A stretch of 64,000 bases of DNA, from positions 62,001 through 126,000 of the forward strand of contig NZ_JASBVP010000001.1 in the NCBI RefSeq assembly GCF_029961025.1, in the 5' to 3' direction. A program made the position numbers and the translations under genes. Positions within the stretch are counted from its first letter, which is position 1, and each line of letters starts with the position of its first letter. The DNA is from Mycobacterium sp. (GTDB lineage Bacteria; Actinomycetota; Actinomycetes; Mycobacteriales; Mycobacteriaceae). This document shows, one piece after another, positions 9,065 to 16,032 of this stretch. A model generated the notes under the pieces. The model searched no databases and was not told where the DNA came from. It saw nothing but the letters and a program-made list of their open reading frames with translations.

Positions 9065-9130
9065 TATCCGGATTTACGAATCCTAGGTTACTATAGACAC
9101 ATTTGGCAACGCGAATGAAAGCGGAGGAAG
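9065..9130. promoter_or_regulatory. Divergent merA / ArsR-type regulator promoter with operator dyad
   Basis: The intergenic segment has a perfect 5-bp dyad GGATT-TACG-AATCC at 9070-9083, a good ArsR operator candidate. On the minus strand TTGCCA (9109-9104) and TAGGAT (9085-9080) are spaced by 18 nt, with the dyad over the -10 region. On the plus strand TATAGA at 9092-9097 is a likely -10 for merA with the dyad in the -35 region. One bound repressor could therefore silence both directions. merA has the site GGAGGAAGG ahead of its ATG. Confidence 0.6.
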
Positions 9131-9136
9131 GATCGG

Positions 9137-10552
9137 ATGGTGGGCTATGACCTCGCGGTGATCGGCTCGGGAGGCGCGGGGTTCGCCGCGGCGATCGCCG
9201 CCCGCGGCAAGGGCAAGAGGGTGGTCATGATCGAGCGCGGCACGGTCGGCGGGACGTGTGTCAACACCGGGTGTGTGCCGTCAAAGGCGCTGCTGGCCGC
9301 CGCGGCGATCCGCAGCGAGAGCCTTGTGGAGCGTTTCCCGGGCATCGGCGTGACCCCGTTCGGCGTTGACGTGGCGCGGCTGATCGGCGCCAAGGATGAC
9401 CTGGTGGCAACGATGCGCGCCGCGAAATACACCGACCTGGCCGCCGAATACGGGTGGGATATCGTGGCGGGATCCGCCCGCTTCGCGCCGGGGCCCGTCC
9501 TGGATATCGCCCTCACCGATGGCGGGTCCACCCGAGTGGAGGCCGAGCAGTATCTGATCGCCACCGGGTCGGCACCATGGGCGCCACCGGTCGACGGATT
9601 GGCCGAGACCGGCTTTTTGACCTCGACCACCGCGATGGAGATGCATGCGCTGCCGGAATCGATGATCGTGCTCGGCGGCAACGCGGTGGGCCTCGAGCAG
9701 GCCCAGCTGTGGTCACGGTTAGGGGTGCAGGTCACCGTGGTGGAAGTGCTGGAACGGTTGGCGCCGCTCGAAGAACCCGAAATCTCGGCCGCCATCGAGC
9801 GGGCGTTCACCGATGAAGGGCTGCGGGTGCTCACCGGCACGACCACCACCCGGGTCGGATACGAGCACGGCGGCTACCGGCTGGACTACCGCACTGCCGA
9901 CGGGCACGGCGGCCGGTTGCGCGCCCAGCAGTTGTTGGTCGCCACCGGCCGCCGACCGGTCACCGCTTCGCTAAACCTGGCCGCCGTCGGCGTATCCACC
10001 GGCAGCAGGGGCGAGGTGCTCGTCGACGATTTTCTGCGCACCACCAACCCGCGGATCTGGGCGGCCGGCGACGTCACCGGTGCCCCGCAATTCGTCTACG
10101 TCGCGGCAGCTCACGGAAACCTGGTGGCCGACAACGCATTTGACGGAACACAGCGAAGCGTGGACTACACGGCGCTGCCGCGGGTGACGTTCACCAGTCC
10201 GGCCATTGCCGCGGTCGGGATCACCGAGCGCGAGGCGATCGAGGCCGGCTACGAGTGCGAGTGCCGCGTGCTTCCCTTGCACTACGTACCGCGAGCAATC
10301 GTCAATCGCGACACCCGCGGCCTGATCAAACTCGTTGCCCAGCAAGACTCGGGCCGGCTGCTGGGCGCGCACGTGATCGCCGAGGGCGCCGGCGAGGTTA
10401 TCGCCGCCGCCGTCGGCGCGCTGGCCAACAAGGCGACCGTGGCCGAGCTGGCCGAGCAGTGGTGCCCGTATCTGACCATGGCCGAAGGCCTCAAGCTGGC
10501 CGCGCAGACCTTCACCCGCGATGTCACCAAACTGTCCTGCTGCGCCTCCTGA
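9137..10552 (+). CDS. merA: Mercuric reductase MerA
   Basis: 471 residues, a class-I pyridine-nucleotide disulfide oxidoreductase reducing Hg(II) to Hg(0) with NADPH and FAD in the cytoplasm. FAD-binding VIGSGGAGFAAAIAA is at the N terminus, the redox-active pair is in GGTCVNTGCVPSK near residues 40-52, and a second dinucleotide fold begins IVLGGNAVGLE. The diagnostic vicinal cysteines are at the C terminus (KLSCCAS), separating it from lipoamide dehydrogenase and mycothione reductase. The N-terminal metal-binding NmerA domain of many MerA proteins is absent. No merB (organomercurial lyase) is seen nearby. Confidence 0.95.
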   Translation: MVGYDLAVIGSGGAGFAAAIAARGKGKRVVMIERGTVGGTCVNTGCVPSKALLAAAAIRSESLVERFPGIGVTPFGVDVARLIGAKDDLVATMRAAKYTDLAAEYGWDIVAGSARFAPGPVLDIALTDGGSTRVEAEQYLIATGSAPWAPPVDGLAETGFLTSTTAMEMHALPESMIVLGGNAVGLEQAQLWSRLGVQVTVVEVLERLAPLEEPEISAAIERAFTDEGLRVLTGTTTTRVGYEHGGYRLDYRTADGHGGRLRAQQLLVATGRRPVTASLNLAAVGVSTGSRGEVLVDDFLRTTNPRIWAAGDVTGAPQFVYVAAAHGNLVADNAFDGTQRSVDYTALPRVTFTSPAIAAVGITEREAIEAGYECECRVLPLHYVPRAIVNRDTRGLIKLVAQQDSGRLLGAHVIAEGAGEVIAAAVGALANKATVAELAEQWCPYLTMAEGLKLAAQTFTRDVTKLSCCAS

Positions 10553-10687
10553 GGTGTTGACCCCGTAAACGTGTTGACCAATTTCTGTTCTGGCAGTGCT
10601 CTTATCGGTCGTTGCGATTCAGGCGGCCGTTGTCTCGAACGGGCAGCGTTTGCCGACGTGCTCCCCGCCTGGCCCGCTGCGCAAAGC

Positions 10688-11125
10688 TTATTCCGTGGGT
10701 GATTCAATGATGCGGCAGACGGTGGCAAGCCGACCGCGGCGCTGGTCGCTTTGAGCGGTCTGCAGGGCAGCGACCAGTGTAGTGCGCAGGGCTCGCAAGT
10801 GGGCGATGGTGCGGTCGATGTCGCGGATGTGCTTATCGAGCAGGGCGGTGACCTGCTCACAGGGCGCCATGCCCTGACGATGCAGGTCGAGAACCTCTTT
10901 GATCTCCGACAATGTCAAACCCAGGGTCCGGGCGCGCAGAATGAACCGCAGGATCGCGATGTCCTCATCGCTGAACAGCCGGTAACCGCTTTGGGTGCGC
11001 TCAGCCGGCGGTAGCAACCCCTTGGCTTCCCAGATCCGGATGGCCTTGGCCGAGACACCGATGGCTTTGGCGGCATCGCCGACCGTGTGCGCCAGAGGGC
11101 TTCGTTCATGGATGGCAGCCGTCAT
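10688..11125 (-). CDS. MerR-family heavy-metal regulator (paralogue 1)
   Basis: 145 residues. An N-terminal MerR helix-turn-helix (AKAIGVSAKAIRIWEAKGLL, then YRLFSDEDIAIL) is followed by a dimerisation helix and a short metal loop. One cysteine lies at GMAPCEQV, aligning with the divalent-metal cysteine of MerR/ZntR; another is near the C terminus in LATVCRII. The middle cysteine of classical MerR is absent. ATG overlaps the stop of a 67-codon frame upstream (ATGA). MerR-type promoter elements lie 5' of it (11174-11204 and 11946-11976), so autoregulation is likely. About 70 per cent similar by eye to the regulator at 17671-18180. Confidence 0.88.
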   Translation of the reverse strand: MTAAIHERSPLAHTVGDAAKAIGVSAKAIRIWEAKGLLPPAERTQSGYRLFSDEDIAILRFILRARTLGLTLSEIKEVLDLHRQGMAPCEQVTALLDKHIRDIDRTIAHLRALRTTLVAALQTAQSDQRRGRLATVCRIIESPTE

Positions 11126-11325
11126 TGATCTTGGTCCTTTCCCGGGCGGCAGGGGCTCACAACCCGTCGCACGAGTTCCGGGCTTGCCTTAACGGCAAGG
11201 TCGAGCACACTCGAGGATACGTCACGGAGCCCTGTCCAAATCGTTTCAGCGTCAAGGTGGCGTTGGGCGAACGTTAGCTGGCGGCTCAACCTAGCGGGTC
11301 GCACCAACTCCGAGTCGCGCTTCAT
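11122..11325 (-). CDS. Hypothetical 67-residue protein coupled to MerR-family gene
   Basis: A short frame beginning MKRDSELVRPARLSR and ending CRPGKDQDQ. Both ends overlap neighbours by ATGA: its ATG overlaps the stop of the small secreted protein, and its stop overlaps the ATG of the MerR-family gene. Two consecutive couplings argue that it is translated as part of one operon. No domain recognised; predicted soluble, basic and partly helical. One MerR-type dyad (11183-11199) lies inside it, so it might instead be a leader that happens to be open. Confidence 0.4.
   Translation of the reverse strand: MKRDSELVRPARLSRQLTFAQRHLDAETIWTGLRDVSSSVLDLAVKASPELVRRVVSPCRPGKDQDQ
11174..11204 (-). promoter_or_regulatory. 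MerR-type promoter element 1 (upstream of the MerR-family gene)
   Basis: On the minus strand TCGACC (11204-11199) and GGAACT (11179-11174) are separated by exactly 19 nt. The spacer holds the dyad CTTGCC-gttaa-GGCAAG. The spacing and central dyad are the hallmark of MerR-activated promoters, although the -35 and -10 hexamers are poor. It lines up base for base with the elements at 11946-11976 and 15858-15888 and lies about 50 nt ahead of the regulator start, so it may be an autoregulatory site. Confidence 0.55.
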
Positions 11326-11657
11326 GGCGCTATCCGCCGATAGCACAATTGCCCAAAGACTCCGGCAGGTTGGCAAAAAATCTGTGTGCGGGGCGGACCC
11401 ACCGGCTGCGGCGAAAGCCGACTCGGTGCATTGGCCGAAACGTCCATTGGCGGCAGGCATGGATCTGTCGGGTCGGCGATGCACGGCGGCTCGTCTGTGC
11501 GGTCTTGCCCCAGGTCAGTGGCACCACTGACGGCGCTGGCCCTAACCAACGCACCAGTATCGGGGGTTGACAACTCGCCGCTGCCGAATTCGAGCGCTAC
11601 AACGACGAGGACTGCGCCACCTGACAACGTAATTGCCTTCTTAGCTTGAGATTTCAT
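11322..11657 (-). CDS. Small secreted hypothetical protein in metal-regulated operon
   Basis: 111 residues. The ribosome-binding site AGGAGAAG sits 6 nt ahead of the ATG at 11657, the best in the area. The N terminus is signal-like (MKSQAKKAITLSGG, then VLVVVALEFG), so the mature part should be exported. The mature part is proline-rich with four cysteines in two pairs (PPCIADPTDPC and FCQPAGVFGQLC), which could form disulfides or bind metal. The stop overlaps the next ATG (ATGA), and a MerR-type promoter lies upstream. No family recognised; function unknown. Confidence 0.6.
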   Translation of the reverse strand: MKSQAKKAITLSGGAVLVVVALEFGSGELSTPDTGALVRASAVSGATDLGQDRTDEPPCIADPTDPCLPPMDVSANAPSRLSPQPVGPPRTQIFCQPAGVFGQLCYRRIAP

Positions 11658-11945
11658 CGGGCTTCTCCTATCTGTGCTGAGAACACCCGTAAAAGCGCAA
11701 CGGGTTGGTGATCTCCCGGTCATCGGCTTATCGGCCACGCCGTCGACCTGTGCGATCGTGGTGGAGCGCAGTCCGGGTCGAGACGGAAGTGTCTGCAAAT
11801 GCTGCGAGCACGCACCACGTTGCCGCTCACAGGGGTGCGTCATACGGTGGCCGGTGGGGATCGCGAAATCCAATTAGGTTGTGGCTAAACCCATGTTGGC
11901 CTCCTATGCGGGATCAGGGCGGAGGCATCTCTGCCGGTGATTTCT

Positions 11946-11976
11946 ACGGTAGAGCTTGCCCCAAAGGCAAAGTCAA
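11946..11976 (-). promoter_or_regulatory. MerR-type promoter element 2 (small secreted protein operon)
   Basis: On the minus strand TTGACT (11976-11971) and TACCGT (11951-11946) are 19 nt apart. The spacer has the dyad TTGCC-tttgg-GGCAA. A 19-nt spacer is too long for unaided sigma recognition and is typical of promoters twisted open by a metal-bound MerR-family protein. The spacer matches element 1 at 15 of 19 positions. It would drive the leader, the secreted protein, the 67-codon frame and the MerR-family gene. Confidence 0.65.
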
Positions 11977-12090
11977 GGGCACAGCGCCGTACCATTTCGT
12001 GCCCGCAGCGTCTCGCTGGCGGCCCGGCACCAGGCGCGTGAAGAGCTCCCGCGCGACTGGATCAGGAGCCGGCCGACGTCACCAAGCGGC

Positions 12091-12130
12091 TACGTGAGCT
12101 CTACGCTGATTACGTGAGCTCTACGCTGAT
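12091..12130. repeat. Perfect 20-bp tandem direct repeat
   Basis: The 20-mer TACGTGAGCTCTACGCTGAT occurs twice head to tail. It is followed at once by a second small duplication, GGGATAACCG, repeated at 12134-12153. The repeats lie just past the 3' end of the DUF5134 remnant and are not part of any gene I can support. They could mark slippage or a past insertion or excision. Confidence 0.75.
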
Positions 12131-12162
12131 GCAGGGATAACCGGGGATAACCGGGGGCCGGA

Positions 12163-12782
12163 TCAGATGTGAAATAGCGTGCTGAGGAAGAGAAAAGTCA
12201 TTCCGATGGCCATGCCCGCCTGACTGAGGTTCCCCAGCGAGTCGAAGCGGGAACGTTCGTGCCGGCGTGTGACAACGTACCGATAGGTCCAAAAAACCGC
12301 CGCGACCGCGAAGCCGACGCTACCGAGCCAGTTGACTGCGCTCAACCATATGACGATCCGCCGCTTGCCGGCATGTTCATGCCGACCATGTCCATGCCTG
12401 CCATCGACGCACCTGGTTGAGTGCCCATTCGTATCGGAAACAGCTGAGTATTCATGATGGCGTACATCCAGGCCGTTGCCAGCATCATCAGAGCGTGGTA
12501 GCCGTATTGCACCCGTTGGGCGGCTCTTCGGGCCGCAACGACGGCCATCGTCACGAACGTAACGGCCGTCAGCAGGAAAAACACCGCTGGTCCGGTGGAC
12601 GGTAAATCTGCGCCCCACGGCCAGGCCATCACCACCATCGCCACTGCCATGACGAAATGCAGCCCGTGGCTGATGACCCAGGTCCACGGTCGGCGTTTGG
12701 TGACGATCGCTAGCACACATTCGGCGGCGCTCAGCGAGAACAGCCCGGTAACCACCCACCGAAGCACCAGATCATGGATCAC
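12163..12782 (-). pseudogene. DUF5134-family membrane protein (Rv0970-like), frameshifted
   Basis: The 5' part, from GTG 12782 overlapping the ATPase end, encodes about 155 residues. It has four to five helices (LRWVVTGLFSLSAAECVLAI onward) and a methionine-rich loop, MAGMDMVGMNM, typical of copper-linked DUF5134 proteins. It then hits a stop at 12342. The missing last helices are found one frame away, starting around 12360 (IWLSAVNWLGSVGFAVAAVF) and ending FLSTLFHI at 12163. A single-base deletion, or a -1 frameshift, near 12345-12365 explains both parts. In M. tuberculosis the homologue Rv0970 follows ctpV. Sequencing error remains possible. Confidence 0.75.
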
Positions 12783-15249
12783 GAGCGACCCAACCGCCCT
12801 GATCGAGGGGGGTCGTGACGTTGCCATCCGCTCGGCTACCGATGGTGATATGAGCCCCGGTCCTGCGTTCGCGCCCGAAGCGGCGTAGCCGCAGCGAGTT
12901 GCTCACCACGCTGACCGAGGAGAATCCCATCGCCGCGCCCGCGATGACCGGATTCAGCAGGCCGAGTGCGGCCAGGGGGATGGCGGCGGTGTTGTAGCCG
13001 AACGCCCACCCCAGGTTCTGGTGAATGGTACGCAGGGTGCGCCGGGAGAGTTCGATCGCATCCACCACACCGTCGAGCCGGCCGGACATCAGCGTGATAT
13101 CGGAGGCCTCGATGGCCACATCGGTGCCGGTGCCGATCGCGATCCCCAGATCGGCCTGCACCAGCGCGGGGGCGTCGTTGACGCCATCGCCAACCATCGC
13201 AACTACCCGGCCCTCGGTCTGCAGTCGGCGGATTTCGCTGACCTTGTCGGCCGGCAGCACCTCGGCCAGTACCCGCTCGATGCCGACCTGCTCGGCGATC
13301 GCGGCCGCCGTGCGGGCGTTATCCCCGGTGATCATGGCGACCTGCAGCCCCAGGGCGTGCAGCCGGCGCACCACCTCGGCGGCCTCGTCTTTGATCGTGT
13401 CGGCCACCCCGAGCACCCCCACAACCCGGTCGTCCCGGCCGACGAACACCGCGGTGCGGCCCCGCTCTTCCAGTTCCTCGGCCGCCACAGCGAAATGCTC
13501 AGGCAATGCCAAATCGTGCTCGTCAACGAGGGTGCGCCGCCCGACCAGCACGGGTTTGCTGTCAATCTCGGCGCGCACACCGTGCCCGGCGAGGTTGGTG
13601 AAACCTGTAGCCGCCGGAACCTGCAGCCCTCGCTCACGGGCGGCCGCGACGATCGCCGCCCCGATGGGATGCTCAGAACCGGATTCTACCGCGGCGGCCA
13701 GCCGCAGCACCCGATCCGCCTGGCGCCGGTCATCGGCGATCACGTCGGTGAGTCGCATCTGGGCGCGGGTGAGGGTGCCGGTCTTGTCGAACACCACGGT
13801 GTCGATCTTCTTGGAGGCTTCCAGCACCTCACCGCCCTTGATCAAGATCCCCAGGTCCGCGCCGCGGCCGGTGCCGACCATGATCGCCGTGGGGGTGGCC
13901 AGCCCCAGCGCACACGGGCAGGCGATGATCAGTACCGCGACCGCGGCGCTCATACCCGCGAGCGGGTTGGCGGCGATCAGCGCCCACCCGGCGAACGTCG
14001 TGGCGGCAACACCGATGACACTCGGCACGAACACTGCCGAGATCCGGTCGGCCAGCCGCTGCACCGGGGCCTTGCCGCCCTGGGCCTGCTCGACCAGGCG
14101 CACGATCTGGGCCAGCGCGGTGTCGGCCCCCACGGCGGTGGCCCGCACGGTCAGCAGGCCGTCGGTGTTGACCGTCGCCCCGGCAACATGATCACCCACC
14201 GTTTTTTCGACCGGGACGGACTCGCCGGTGAGCATCGACTCATCGACGGCGGCGCGCCCATCGATGACCTCACCATCGACCGGGATCTTCTCCCCGGGAC
14301 GCACCCGCACCAGGTCTCCGACTTGCACCTGGTCCACTGGGACGAGGCGCTCCTGGCCGTCGACGAGCAGCCGGGCCTCCTTGGCGCCCATCTCCAGCAG
14401 CTTGCTGATCGCCTCCCGGGTCTTGCCGTGAGCCCTGGCCTCGAAGTAGCGGCCCAGCACCACGAATGCGATGATCAACGCCGCGGTGTCGAAAAACAGC
14501 GGCCCGCCAGCGAACAATTCATAAGCGGAGTAGGTGAACGCGGTGAGCGTGCCCAGCGCGATCAGGGTGTCCATGTTCGCGGTCTTTTCCCGCGCACGCT
14601 GCGCGGCCCCCACCAGGAACGGCCACCCGGCTATGAATTGCACCGGTATCGTCGCGGCAAACGCCAACCAGCGTGCCCACGGGTAGCCGCCGAAAAACAT
14701 CGACAACCCGGACGCCAGCAGCCCCAACGGCCAGGCCAGCCACACCCGCCGCAACCAGGCGCGAATCCCGCGCCGACTCTCCTCGCCCGGCGACGGTGGG
14801 CTCTCGGTGACCGACTCGAGGTGATAGCCGAGACGATCCAGCGCCTCGGCCAGCCTCCGGATCTGCGGCGGGCGCTCCGCCACCTCCCCGCGCAGACCCA
14901 ACAGCGTTCGCGCGATCCCCCCCACGACCTTCCCCACCACCCCGCCGCCGGCATCAGCCCGGTGCGCCGTCGGGGCGGGCGTCGCCGTCCGGCGCACCGC
15001 CTCGGTGATCGCCGACAGCACCGCAGCGGTGTCACAGCCAGCCGGTGCGTACCAGATCACCACCGATGCCGTCCGCGGATAGGCGCGCACGCCGCGCACA
15101 CCGGTCAGCTGGCCAACCGACCGCTCAATCGCGGCAGCCCTGGCCCCGTCAAACTGAAACCCGGTGGCGTGCACCCGCATCCGGCCTGCCCCGGCGGAGA
15201 GCACGGTCAGCTTTGCTGCGGTGTCGGCGGGGGCATCGACGGTCAGCAT
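12772..15249 (-). CDS. ctpV: Copper-exporting P-type ATPase, PIB1 type, CtpV-like
   Basis: 825 residues. Landmarks in order are the actuator motif [11 protein letters not shown], the metal-site helix with CPC ([17 protein letters not shown]), phosphorylation site FDKTGTLT, the HP motif SGSEHPIG, and [12 protein letters not shown]. The last two helices carry [11 protein letters not shown] and [15 protein letters not shown], the PIB1 signature for Cu(I). The N-terminal metal-binding-like domain lacks CxxC. The ATG shares its A with the preceding stop (TGATG). Between DUF1490 and DUF5134 genes it reproduces Rv0968-ctpV-Rv0970, but csoR is missing and the operon starts at a MerR-type promoter. 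Confidence 0.93.
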   Translation of the reverse strand: MLTVDAPADTAAKLTVLSAGAGRMRVHATGFQFDGARAAAIERSVGQLTGVRGVRAYPRTASVVIWYAPAGCDTAAVLSAITEAVRRTATPAPTAHRADAGGGVVGKVVGGIARTLLGLRGEVAERPPQIRRLAEALDRLGYHLESVTESPPSPGEESRRGIRAWLRRVWLAWPLGLLASGLSMFFGGYPWARWLAFAATIPVQFIAGWPFLVGAAQRAREKTANMDTLIALGTLTAFTYSAYELFAGGPLFFDTAALIIAFVVLGRYFEARAHGKTREAISKLLEMGAKEARLLVDGQERLVPVDQVQVGDLVRVRPGEKIPVDGEVIDGRAAVDESMLTGESVPVEKTVGDHVAGATVNTDGLLTVRATAVGADTALAQIVRLVEQAQGGKAPVQRLADRISAVFVPSVIGVAATTFAGWALIAANPLAGMSAAVAVLIIACPCALGLATPTAIMVGTGRGADLGILIKGGEVLEASKKIDTVVFDKTGTLTRAQMRLTDVIADDRRQADRVLRLAAAVESGSEHPIGAAIVAAARERGLQVPAATGFTNLAGHGVRAEIDSKPVLVGRRTLVDEHDLALPEHFAVAAEELEERGRTAVFVGRDDRVVGVLGVADTIKDEAAEVVRRLHALGLQVAMITGDNARTAAAIAEQVGIERVLAEVLPADKVSEIRRLQTEGRVVAMVGDGVNDAPALVQADLGIAIGTGTDVAIEASDITLMSGRLDGVVDAIELSRRTLRTIHQNLGWAFGYNTAAIPLAALGLLNPVIAGAAMGFSSVSVVSNSLRLRRFGRERRTGAHITIGSRADGNVTTPLDQGGWVARDP

Positions 15250-15548
15250 CAGTGCTCCTGGGTGGCACCGGTGTCCGCCGCCGGCGGTGAAACTTCCTCC
15301 CCGATGCGCTCGACCGCCTCGGCGAGCATGTCGGCGGCCGCCAGTCGAGCCCGCTCAACGCCATCCTTGGCCGTGCGCTCCACCTTGCGGGCAACCCGCA
15401 GACCCCAGGCGGTGGTGGTGACCGTCGCCTTGCGCCACGGAACCTTGGCCAAAGCCCAATGCAGCGCCTCATGGCCGGCATACACCAACAAGATGTGGGT
15501 GCCCAGCGTGGGCGCCGCCTTCGCCAGCCGTCCATGTCGTGCTGTCAT
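15249..15548 (-). CDS. DUF1490-family protein (Rv0968-like) of the copper operon
   Basis: 99 residues, matching the length of M. tuberculosis Rv0968 (98 aa as I recall). It has a hydrophobic N-terminal half ([17 protein letters not shown]) and an amphipathic, charged C-terminal half. AAGGAG lies 8 nt ahead of the ATG at 15548, favouring it over the GTG three codons upstream. The stop overlaps the ATPase start. Always found with CtpV-type ATPases in mycobacteria as far as I recall; biochemical role unknown. Its upstream neighbour, a 79-codon frame, overlaps it by ATGA. Confidence 0.85.
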   Translation of the reverse strand: MTARHGRLAKAAPTLGTHILLVYAGHEALHWALAKVPWRKATVTTTAWGLRVARKVERTAKDGVERARLAAADMLAEAVERIGEEVSPPAADTGATQEH

Positions 15549-15784
15549 CTGGAACACTCCTTACTCATCGTTGCCCCGGCAAGTGCGGCGGTGACTTCTC
15601 CGCTGCTGCGCTTTCCGCGTGGTGCCGCAGACCGAGCCCAATCGAGCCGGTGCCGGCGCTTGCCAAGCCGGGTGCCGATCCCTCGACCCACCTCAGAACT
15701 GGCGAAACTTGTCCAACTTCGCTGACACAGGCAGCGTTTCGGCAACCCAAGGGTCTCGAACCCGGATTCAGCCGTTTCACTCAT
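15545..15784 (-). CDS. Hypothetical 79-residue protein at the head of the copper operon
   Basis: A frame beginning MSETAESGFETLG and ending MSKECSR. It has a purine-rich GAGGAAGG very close to its ATG, and its stop overlaps the DUF1490 start as ATGA. It sits between the MerR-type promoter and DUF1490, the place csoR occupies in M. tuberculosis, but shows no CsoR features: no Cys-His-Cys set and no all-helical pattern. A basic arginine-rich middle suggests a soluble protein. It may be a true small gene or a translated leader. Confidence 0.4.
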   Translation of the reverse strand: MSETAESGFETLGLPKRCLCQRSWTSFASSEVGRGIGTRLGKRRHRLDWARSAAPRGKRSSGEVTAALAGATMSKECSR

Positions 15785-15857
15785 CCTTCCTCGCTGAAGC
15801 GCAACGTTGACGCCGGCGGGTCGACCCCCGCTCGATCAGCCCACCGACGGTACCGCC

Positions 15858-15888
15858 AATCTAGGGGTTGCCCTTGGGACAAGGTCAA
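15858..15888 (-). promoter_or_regulatory. MerR-type promoter element 3 (copper ATPase operon)
   Basis: The best of the three elements. On the minus strand TTGACC (15888-15883) and TAGATT (15863-15858) are 19 nt apart, with the dyad CCTTG-TCC-CAAGG extending from the -35. The TTGACCTT beginning resembles the E. coli copA/CueR promoter as I recall it. It would drive the 79-codon frame, DUF1490, the CtpV-like ATPase and the DUF5134 gene. A MerR-family activator, not the CsoR repressor, is therefore the likely regulator of this operon. Confidence 0.72.
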
Positions 15889-16032
15889 GCGCTGCGGCAC
15901 GATTGCCGGCTCGGCCGGGTTAGCTGCGGGAGTGCGACCAGCGACCGACCTCAGCGCCGAAGCGCGCCGTAGGGGCGGCTAAAGCATGCGCCGGCGCCGT
16001 CGGACTCCTGCCACGGCAGCGGCACGTCGGGT

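Larger units (their letters stand above)
11658..12162. other. 505-bp stretch with a MerR-type promoter, a long leader and no intact gene
   Basis: Between the small secreted gene and the broken DUF5134 gene. Apart from the promoter at 11946-11976, it holds a six-codon leader frame (MGLATT) at 11894-11874 on the minus strand behind a perfect AGGAGG (11905-11900), and direct repeats at 12091-12130. The frame of the secreted protein stays open to 11873 but has no ribosome-binding site there. A plus-strand frame rich in cysteine (11674-11877, CKCCEHAPRCRSQGC) has no start signals. The stretch may hold eroded gene remains. Confidence 0.4.

Noticed and set aside
9137..10552. merA read as mycothione reductase or lipoamide dehydrogenase
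   Set aside because: The C-terminal vicinal cysteines (SCCAS) and the divergent ArsR-type regulator fit MerA; the other enzymes have a His-Glu dyad near the end instead.
11674..11877. Plus-strand 67-codon frame with CKCCEHAPRCRSQGC, possible metallothionein
   Set aside because: No ribosome-binding site and no promoter in this direction; it overlaps the leader of the minus-strand operon. Kept only as a note.
13021..15594. 857-codon open frame on the plus strand antisense to the copper ATPase
   Set aside because: High-GC shadow of the ATPase gene; no domain, no ribosome-binding site, arginine/histidine/proline-rich composition typical of antisense frames.
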